57,973 nt of DNA from Microbacterium karelineae (GTDB lineage: Bacteria > Actinomycetota > Actinomycetes > Actinomycetales > Microbacteriaceae): the NCBI RefSeq assembly GCF_009745985.1, contig NZ_WFIX01000187.1, positions 1-57,973 on the forward strand. The letters are read 5' to 3'. The translations under genes were made by a program, and so were the position numbers. The notes under the pieces are model-generated. The model was not told the DNA's origin. It worked only from the letters and a program-made list of their open reading frames with translations, and did no database searches. Positions 51,760 to 57,973 of this stretch are shown in pieces (within the stretch, counting starts at the first letter, position 1; every line of letters begins with the position of its first letter).

Positions 51760-54700
51760 GTGTTCTCGAAGGTCCTTGTCGCCAACCGCGGAGAGATCGC
51801 CATACGGGCCTTCCGCGCAGCCTACGAGCTCGGGGCCCGCACGGTCGCGGTTTTCCCGATCGAGGATCGGAACTCGCTGCACCGGCTGAAAGCCGACGAG
51901 GCATATCAGATCGGCGAGGAGGGTCACCCCGTCCGCGCGTACCTCGATGTGGACGAGATCGTGCGTGTCGCGGTGGAGTCGGGGTCGGACGCCATCTATC
52001 CCGGGTACGGCTTCCTCTCCGAGAACCCGGATCTTGCGGCGAAGGCCGCGGAGCACGGCATCACCTTCATCGGCCCGCCCTCGCACGTGCTCGAGATGGC
52101 GGGCAACAAGGTCACGGCGAAGGAGCATGCCGTCGCGGCCGGCGTCCCCGTGCTGCGCTCGACGCCCGCCACCGACGACGTGGCGGCGCTCGTCGCGCAG
52201 GCCGATGAGATCGGCTTCCCCCTCTTCGCGAAGGCGGTCGCCGGCGGCGGCGGGCGCGGGATGCGCCGCGTCGACGCGAAGGACGACCTGGCGTCGGCGC
52301 TCGAGGAGGCCATGCGCGAGGCGGGCAGCGCCTTCGGCGACGCCCGCATGTTCCTCGAGCAGGCGGTCCTGCGCCCGCGCCACATCGAGGTGCAGATCCT
52401 CGCCGACGGCGACGGGAACACGGTGCACCTCTTCGAGCGCGACTGCTCGGTGCAGCGCCGCCACCAGAAGGTCGTCGAGCTCGCGCCCGCCCCGAACCTG
52501 GATCCCGAGGTCGCGCGGTCGCTGCATCGCCACGCCGTCGCGTTCGCTGAGTCGATCGGCTACATCAACGCGGGAACCGTCGAGTTCCTGCTGGAGACGG
52601 CCGGGCCCCGCGCGGGAGAGATCGTGTTCATCGAGATGAACCCGCGCATCCAGGTCGAGCACACGGTGACCGAGGAGGTCACGGACGTCGATCTCGTCCA
52701 GGCGCAGATGCGCGTCGCCTCGGGCGAGACGCTCGAGACGCTGGGCCTCACGCAGGACGACATCGTGCTGCACGGCGCCGCACTGCAGACGCGCATCACG
52801 ACCGAGGATCCCTCGAGCGGCTTCCGCCCCGACACCGGGAAGATCACGACGTACCGCTCTCCGGGCGGGGCGGGGATCCGCATCGACGGCGGCACGACCG
52901 CCGCGGGCTCGCAGGTGTCGCCTCACTTCGACTCGATGCTCGCGAAGCTCACGGTGCGCGGGCGGGACTTCCCGGCCGCCGTCGCGCGGGCGCGCCGCGC
53001 CCTCGCGGAGTTCCGGATCCGCGGCGTCGCGACGAACATCCCTTTCCTGCGGGCCGTCCTCGATGATCCGGCGTTCGTCGCGGGGGACCTGTCGACGTCG
53101 TTCATCGACGAACGGCCCGAGCTGCTCAGGGGGCGCGTGTCGAAGGACCGCGGCACGAAGCTGCTGCGCTGGATGGCCGACACGACGGTCAACAAGCCGC
53201 ACGGCGAGCGCCCTGCGCTCGTGGATCCGCGGGCGAAGCTTCCGACGATCGACCTCGACGCGCCCGCCCCCGCAGGCAGTCGGCAGCGGCTGCGCGAGCT
53301 CGGGCCGGAGGGCTTCGCGGCGGCGCTGCGCGCGCAGAAGCCCCTCGCCGTCACAGAGACGACCTTCCGCGATGCGCACCAGTCGCTTCTCGCGACGCGG
53401 GTGCGCACGCGGGACCTCCTGGGTGTCGCACCGCACGTCGCGCGCCTCGAGCCGCAGCTGCTGTCGGTCGAGGCGTGGGGCGGCGCCACCTACGACGTCG
53501 CGCTGCGGTTCCTCGCCGAGGATCCGTGGGAGCGCCTCGAGCGCCTGCGTGAGGCGCTGCCGAACGTCGCGATCCAGATGCTGCTCCGAGGGCGCAACAC
53601 GGTCGGATACACGCCGTATCCGACCGAGGTCACCGACGCGTTCGTGCGCGAGGCAGCCGAGACGGGCGTCGACATCTTCCGCATCTTCGACGCCCTCAAC
53701 GACGTCGAGCAGATGCGTCCGGCGATCGATGCCGTCCGCGAGACGGGCACCGCCGTGGCCGAGGCGGCGCTCTGCTACACGGGCGATCTGCTGAACCCAG
53801 GCGAGGACCTCTACACGCTCGACTACTATCTGCGGCTCGCGGAGCGGATGGTCGGTGCCGGCGCGCACATCCTCGCGATCAAGGACATGGCGGGCCTGCT
53901 GCGCCCCGCGGCCGCCGCGCGCCTCGTGACGGCCCTGCGCCGCGAGTTCGCCCTGCCGGTGCACGTCCACACGCACGACACGGCGGGCGGTCAGCTCGGG
54001 ACGCTGCTGTCGGCGAGCGCGGCGGGGGCCGACGCGGTCGATGCCGCCTCGGCGACGATGGCGGGCACGACGAGCCAGCCCTCGCTGTCGTCGCTCGTCG
54101 CCGCGCTCGCCCACACCTCGCGCGATACGGGGCTCGACCTGCAGAGCGTCGCCGACCTCGAACCGTACTGGGAGGCCGTGCGCCGGATGTACGCGCCGTT
54201 CGAATCGGGCCTCGCCGGCCCCACGGGGCGCGTCTACACCCACGAGATCCCGGGCGGTCAGCTGTCGAACCTGCGCCAGCAGGCGATCGCCCTCGGCCTC
54301 GCCGACGACTTCGAGCTCATCGAGGACATGTACGCGGCCGCCGACCGCATGCTGGGACGGATCCCGAAGGTCACGCCGTCGTCGAAGGTCGTCGGCGATC
54401 TCGCGCTGCATCTCGCCGCCGTCAAGGCGGATCCGGCGGACTTCGAGCGCAGCCCCGAGAAGTACGACGTGCCTGATTCGGTCGTCGCCTTCATGGCAGG
54501 CGAGCTGGGCGAGCTGCCGGGCGGATGGCCGGAGCCGTTCCGCTCGAAGGTGCTCGCGGGCCGCGACATCACCCCCCGCGTGACGCCCCTGGAGGAGGAG
54601 GATCGCGACGTGCTGAACGGCGACTCGGGCGCGCGCCGCGCGCGCCTCAACTCCCTCCTGTTCCCCCAGCCGACGGCGGTGTTCGACGAGAACCGCCGCG

Positions 54701-55167
54701 CATACGGCGACATCTCGGTGCTCGACACGGCCGACTACCTGTACGGGCTCGAAGCGGGGCGGGAGCATGTCGTCGAGCTCGAGAAGGGCGTCGAGCTGTA
54801 TCTCGGGCTCGAGTCGATCGGCGAGGCCGACGACAAGGGCATGCGCTCGGTGATGACGACGCTCAACGGCCAGCTGCGGCCCGTCGAGGTGCGCGACCGC
54901 TCGATCGAGGTCGACGTGCACGAGGCGGAGAAGGCGGATCGCGGCGATGCCGGTCATGTCGCGGCGCCGTTCTCGGGCGTCGTCACACTCAAGGTCGCTC
55001 CCGGCGACGCCATCGAGGCCGGTCAGCCCGTGGCGTCGATCGAGGCGATGAAGATGGAGGCGGCCGTCAGCGCGACCGCGACCGGCGTCGTCGAGCGGGT
55101 CGCGATCGCCGCGACGCAGCAGGTCGATGCCGGTGACCTGTTGGTCGTCATCAGGCCGTCCGAGTAA
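51760..55167 (+). CDS. pyc: Pyruvate carboxylase
   Basis: Biotin enzyme that forms oxaloacetate from pyruvate, bicarbonate and ATP to refill the TCA cycle. 1135 aa, full single-chain form. Domains: biotin carboxylase (1-450; FSKVLVANRGEIAIRAF, AVAGGGGRGMR, FIEMNPRIQVEHTVTEEV), carboxyltransferase (about 525-800; TETTFRDAHQSLLATRVRT, KDMAGLLRPAAA, HVHTHDTAGG), linker domain and biotinyl domain with IEAMKMEA (modified Lys near residue 1097). The GTG start is preceded by GGGAGG; a further in-frame extension to 51703 is not family-like. TAAGCT (51697-51702) may be its -10 box. Confidence 0.97.
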   Translation: MFSKVLVANRGEIAIRAFRAAYELGARTVAVFPIEDRNSLHRLKADEAYQIGEEGHPVRAYLDVDEIVRVAVESGSDAIYPGYGFLSENPDLAAKAAEHGITFIGPPSHVLEMAGNKVTAKEHAVAAGVPVLRSTPATDDVAALVAQADEIGFPLFAKAVAGGGGRGMRRVDAKDDLASALEEAMREAGSAFGDARMFLEQAVLRPRHIEVQILADGDGNTVHLFERDCSVQRRHQKVVELAPAPNLDPEVARSLHRHAVAFAESIGYINAGTVEFLLETAGPRAGEIVFIEMNPRIQVEHTVTEEVTDVDLVQAQMRVASGETLETLGLTQDDIVLHGAALQTRITTEDPSSGFRPDTGKITTYRSPGGAGIRIDGGTTAAGSQVSPHFDSMLAKLTVRGRDFPAAVARARRALAEFRIRGVATNIPFLRAVLDDPAFVAGDLSTSFIDERPELLRGRVSKDRGTKLLRWMADTTVNKPHGERPALVDPRAKLPTIDLDAPAPAGSRQRLRELGPEGFAAALRAQKPLAVTETTFRDAHQSLLATRVRTRDLLGVAPHVARLEPQLLSVEAWGGATYDVALRFLAEDPWERLERLREALPNVAIQMLLRGRNTVGYTPYPTEVTDAFVREAAETGVDIFRIFDALNDVEQMRPAIDAVRETGTAVAEAALCYTGDLLNPGEDLYTLDYYLRLAERMVGAGAHILAIKDMAGLLRPAAAARLVTALRREFALPVHVHTHDTAGGQLGTLLSASAAGADAVDAASATMAGTTSQPSLSSLVAALAHTSRDTGLDLQSVADLEPYWEAVRRMYAPFESGLAGPTGRVYTHEIPGGQLSNLRQQAIALGLADDFELIEDMYAAADRMLGRIPKVTPSSKVVGDLALHLAAVKADPADFERSPEKYDVPDSVVAFMAGELGELPGGWPEPFRSKVLAGRDITPRVTPLEEEDRDVLNGDSGARRARLNSLLFPQPTAVFDENRRAYGDISVLDTADYLYGLEAGREHVVELEKGVELYLGLESIGEADDKGMRSVMTTLNGQLRPVEVRDRSIEVDVHEAEKADRGDAGHVAAPFSGVVTLKVAPGDAIEAGQPVASIEAMKMEAAVSATATGVVERVAIAATQQVDAGDLLVVIRPSE

Positions 55168-55229
55168 TCTCTTCGCGGCGGGAGACACCCGCTGCGGGTG
55201 GACCCGCCCCTGTTCCTCAGGAGTTTCCC

Positions 55230-57419
55230 TTGGCAGCAGATCGCACGTCGTCGCCTGACGATCAGCACGAGCACGGAGTTCTCGACGATGTGGGCATCGA
55301 CACGACGGCCATCACGCTCGGCAGCACCGCCCAGGTGCAGGTGATGCTTCCGGCCGGCTATCGCGATGACGACGCCGACGACGAGGTGACCGCCGATGAG
55401 CTGTCGGTCGAGGAGCTCGCGCGCCAGGACGAGGAGGTCGTCGTCGCCGAGCTCGAGGACGACGAGTCTGACTCGGGCGACATCGCCGCGGAGGCGGCGG
55501 GCGATCCCGACGCGGGGCTCGACGACGAGGATCCGGGCGACCCGGAAGCCTCCGACGCGGAGCTCGCAGGCGAGGAGGCTTCGCGAGTCGCGGCGGCGGA
55601 GGACGCTGGCACGCGCGAGACGGATCCGGCGGATGACGCCGAGGACCGCGACCCGGTCGAGGCGGACGGCGGCGCGGATGCGGGCGGCGCCGAGGGCGAG
55701 GATCCCGCGGAGTCGGCCCCGGAAGCCGAGGACGCCGACGTCGAGCGGATCGATCCCGACGGCGTCGACGGGGGGAGCCCTGCTGTCGAGGACATCGACG
55801 CGGAGGATCCTCACGTCGAGGCACCGGATGACGGGGGAGAGGCCTCCGAGGACGCCGACATCGAGGGGGCGGAGATCGACGGCTCCGACGCGGAGTACGC
55901 TGACGCCGATCTCGAGGCGGGCGGCACCGATGGCCAGGGCTCGGATGCGGAGAGCGACGACGACGCTGATGCCGTCGACGGCGCCGATCTCGAGGATCCT
56001 GATCTCGAGGCCGCCCCTGCCGCGGACGCCGACCTGGAGGGCGCCGATGCCGACACCGAGCTGACGGGCGACCGATCGGCGCATGAGGCCGCCGATGAGG
56101 CGGCCCCGGGCGGCCCCGCCGGGATCGATCCGGCGGATGCCGACACCCCAGCCGACGAGACGGATGCGGTCGCCGACTCCCCGAACACGACGCGCGGCGC
56201 ACTTGACGACGCGCCCGCCCAGGCCGACGACGACACCCCCTCGGGGGAGAGGACGGACGACTCCGTGAACGACGAGAACGACGAGCGCGCCAGCGCCTCC
56301 CCGCAGGCGCCGATCACGGTGCGCGAACCACGCCCCGTCCCCGCCGCGGTGTCCGAGGGCACGGCGAGCAAGGTCGAGGAGGCCGCGCGCGTCGGGCGAC
56401 CGTCCTTCCTCAAGCCCCCGGCCCGATCGACGACGCCCGCGACCGCCGCGCTGCGCGCCGATCAGATGACGGCCGACGCCGACCGCGAGTCGAGCGACGT
56501 CCTGACAGACGAGCGCCTGCTCGACACGGGGGCGATCCGCCGCCCCGAGCCTGAGGATCCGTGGCGCCGCATCATCTACTCGGCCACGCGAGGCGCCATC
56601 AACCTCGGCGACGGCAAGCGCACCCGCGCCCGGAAGGCGCTCATGGCGCGCATCGCCGCGCCGCTGGCCGGCCGCGCGCGCTTCGTGCCCGTGCTCAGCC
56701 GCAAGGGCGGCGTCGGCAAGACCACCGTCACCGCACTGCTCGGCATGGCGCTCGCCGACGCGCGCAGCGACCGCGTCGTCGCCGTCGACGCGAACCCCGA
56801 CCGCGGCACGCTCGCCGAGCGCATCGCGACGCCCTCGGGACGCACCGTGCGCGACCTCGTGCGCGGGCGCGACGGCATCCGCGGATACGGCGACATCTCC
56901 GCGCACGTCGTGCGCGACGACACCCGACTCGACGTGCTCGCGTCCGACCCCGACCCCCACATCGCCGACGCGTTCAGCGACGCCGACTACCGTGAAGTCG
57001 CCGAGATCGCGCAGCACTACTACTCGATCGTCCTCACCGACACCGGCACCGGCATCGTGCACTCCGTCATGGAGGCGACGCTCGACCTCGCCGACCAGCT
57101 CGTCGTCGTCTCCGGGACGAGCGTCGACGAGGCGCGGCTCGCGTCGGAGACCCTCACGTGGCTCGAGACCAACGGCCGCGCCGAGACGGCCCGCAAGGCC
57201 GTCGTCGTCATCAACCAGGACTCGCCCGCCACGCCCCTCGTCCGGCTCGATGAGCTCGAATCGCACTTCCGCTCGCGCGTCGGCGCCGTCGTGCGCCTCC
57301 CATACGACCCGCGCCTCGCCACAGGCAGCGCCATCCCCTTCCACGAGCTCGGTCGGCGCACGCGCGACGCCGCGCGACAGATCGCCGCGCTCGTCGTCGA
57401 AGGGATCCGCATCGCATGA
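55230..57419 (+). CDS. MinD/ParA-like ATPase with very acidic low-complexity N-terminal half
   Basis: 729 aa. Residues about 45-350 are almost wholly D, E, A and G with short degenerate repeats ([16 protein letters not shown]), predicted disordered. A short basic linker ([21 protein letters not shown]) follows. From about 440 the protein is a ParA/MinD-type domain: [21 protein letters not shown] (deviant Walker A near residues 491-499), [13 protein letters not shown] and [12 protein letters not shown]. This architecture is similar to EspI-like or other actinobacterial MinD/ParA proteins of unknown role. Start is TTG 55230 with TCAGGAG upstream. It overlaps the deformylase gene by ATGA. Confidence 0.9.
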   Translation: MAADRTSSPDDQHEHGVLDDVGIDTTAITLGSTAQVQVMLPAGYRDDDADDEVTADELSVEELARQDEEVVVAELEDDESDSGDIAAEAAGDPDAGLDDEDPGDPEASDAELAGEEASRVAAAEDAGTRETDPADDAEDRDPVEADGGADAGGAEGEDPAESAPEAEDADVERIDPDGVDGGSPAVEDIDAEDPHVEAPDDGGEASEDADIEGAEIDGSDAEYADADLEAGGTDGQGSDAESDDDADAVDGADLEDPDLEAAPAADADLEGADADTELTGDRSAHEAADEAAPGGPAGIDPADADTPADETDAVADSPNTTRGALDDAPAQADDDTPSGERTDDSVNDENDERASASPQAPITVREPRPVPAAVSEGTASKVEEAARVGRPSFLKPPARSTTPATAALRADQMTADADRESSDVLTDERLLDTGAIRRPEPEDPWRRIIYSATRGAINLGDGKRTRARKALMARIAAPLAGRARFVPVLSRKGGVGKTTVTALLGMALADARSDRVVAVDANPDRGTLAERIATPSGRTVRDLVRGRDGIRGYGDISAHVVRDDTRLDVLASDPDPHIADAFSDADYREVAEIAQHYYSIVLTDTGTGIVHSVMEATLDLADQLVVVSGTSVDEARLASETLTWLETNGRAETARKAVVVINQDSPATPLVRLDELESHFRSRVGAVVRLPYDPRLATGSAIPFHELGRRTRDAARQIAALVVEGIRIA

Positions 57420-57907
57420 CCGTCCGTGAGATCCGCCTCTACGGGGATCCCGTCCTGCGTACGCCGTGCGCCGAGATCACAGACATCGACGACGGCGTGC
57501 GCGCCCTCGTCGACGACCTCATCGAAACGGTGCGCGTCCCGGGACGCGCGGGCGTCGCCGCCCCGCAGATCGGCGTCGGCCTGCGCGCGTTCAGCTACAA
57601 CGTCGACGGCGCCATCGGAGCGATCATCAACCCGCGCATCGTCGCCGTGCGCGGCGAACCCGTCCCCACAGGGGAGGGCTGCCTGTCGGTGCCGAACCTC
57701 TGGCACGATGCCCCGCGCCACCCCTACGCGCGCGTCGAAGGCATCGACGTCGATGGCAAGCCGATCGTCCTCGAAGGCGAGGGCCTCTTCGCGCAGATGC
57801 TGCAGCACGAGACCGACCACCTCGACGGCGTCGTCTATCTCCAGCGCCTCACGAAGGAGACCCGCCGCATCGCCATGCGCGAAGTGCGGGAGAGCGACTG
57901 GTTCTGA
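57416..57907 (+). CDS. def: Peptide deformylase
   Basis: Removes the N-formyl group of nascent proteins; metal-dependent, 163 aa. The three family motifs are present: [17 protein letters not shown] (metal-binding Cys near residue 89) and QHETDHLDG (two metal His and catalytic Glu). Start overlaps the upstream ParA-like gene (ATGA), suggesting cotranscription. A hairpin follows the stop. Confidence 0.96.
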   Translation: MTVREIRLYGDPVLRTPCAEITDIDDGVRALVDDLIETVRVPGRAGVAAPQIGVGLRAFSYNVDGAIGAIINPRIVAVRGEPVPTGEGCLSVPNLWHDAPRHPYARVEGIDVDGKPIVLEGEGLFAQMLQHETDHLDGVVYLQRLTKETRRIAMREVRESDWF

Positions 57908-57942
57908 ATTTCGCCGCCAGAGGGGCGACGAGATTCAGAATC
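57902..57942 (+). terminator. Hairpin after def
   Basis: Imperfect stem with outer arms TCTGAAT/ATTCAGA and inner CGCCGCC/GGGCGACG, beginning at the def stop region. A second small hairpin (CCGGC TTC GCCG) lies at the very end of the window and may continue beyond it. Confidence 0.5.
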
Positions 57943-57973
57943 ATCTGATGGGCAGATCCGGCTTCGCCGTCTG

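Noticed and set aside
51622-55188. Very long open frame antisense to pyc (minus strand)
   Set aside because: The plus strand has all pyruvate carboxylase motifs. The antisense frame is a high-G+C shadow with arginine-rich, motif-free sequence.
55350-56300. Tandem DNA repeat array or CRISPR-like repeats
   Set aside because: The repetitiveness is codon-level degeneracy of an acidic coding region (GAT/GAC/GAG/GCC) without fixed repeat-spacer units.

Overview
The window looks like chromosome of a high-G+C Gram-positive actinobacterium, most likely Microbacteriaceae (Microbacterium or a close relative). The grounds are the G+C-rich codon use, the order garA-ftsR-merR, pyruvate carboxylase beside a MinD/ParA-like protein and peptide deformylase, FtsE with a long acidic tail followed by ftsX and smpB, and many leaderless genes whose start codon lies 6-7 nt after a TANNNT -10 box. 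This is inference from gene content; no rRNA or other phylogenetic marker is present. I see no tRNA, rRNA, tmRNA, CRISPR array, transposase or integrase. No gene-free stretch exceeds 300 bp; the longest (4435-4629, 46295-46470 and 50671-50860) hold terminators or inverted repeats.

Layout. 1-4710: a probable acquired segment with a surface-sugar O-acyltransferase and a parallel beta-helix protein of visibly lower G+C. It is flanked by a 63-bp exact direct repeat of the 3' end of pgi, and intact pgi follows (4630-6288). 6361-14254: an alpha-galactoside module. A minus-strand operon of two CUT1 permeases, a binding lipoprotein and a GH36 alpha-galactosidase is divergent from a GFO/IDH/MocA oxidoreductase and a LacI regulator. 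Both divergent promoters carry the same 14-bp operator-like sequence. 14301-17163: small membrane proteins, a VOC protein, an AraC regulator and a DUF1761 protein. 17298-20411: a four-gene osmoprotectant (glycine betaine type) ABC operon with overlapping genes and a strong terminator. 20436-21656: a fatty acid desaturase whose 5' end looks frame-disrupted.

21736-31658: a glycan-use locus. A heparinase II/III-like lyase and a DeoR-headed, LacI-type-sensor regulator are divergent from a D-2-hydroxyacid dehydrogenase, a DUF2264 protein, a sugar ABC transporter and a DUF624 protein. A helically phased GTTCG repeat lies in the divergent promoter region. The arrangement suggests sensing, uptake and intracellular breakdown of uronate-containing oligosaccharides, but the substrate is not evident.

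31677-48680: mostly core and housekeeping genes: flavin reductase, Kef-type antiporter, aminopeptidase N, an oxidoreductase/DUF1304 pair with a TetR regulator, a MacB/FtsX-like exporter with a second TetR regulator, ftsE-ftsX-smpB, prepilin peptidase, YihY-type membrane protein, CYTH protein, dihydrolipoamide dehydrogenase and a CopC-domain protein. 48808-57907: garA-ftsR-merR (TCA-cycle control and division-linked regulators), a soluble ParA-type ATPase, pyruvate carboxylase, a 729-aa protein with a very acidic N-terminal half fused to a ParA-type ATPase, and peptide deformylase.

Two carbohydrate ABC systems, each with its own regulator and candidate operator, and the pgi-flanked segment are the accessory parts. 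The rest reads as conserved chromosomal backbone.
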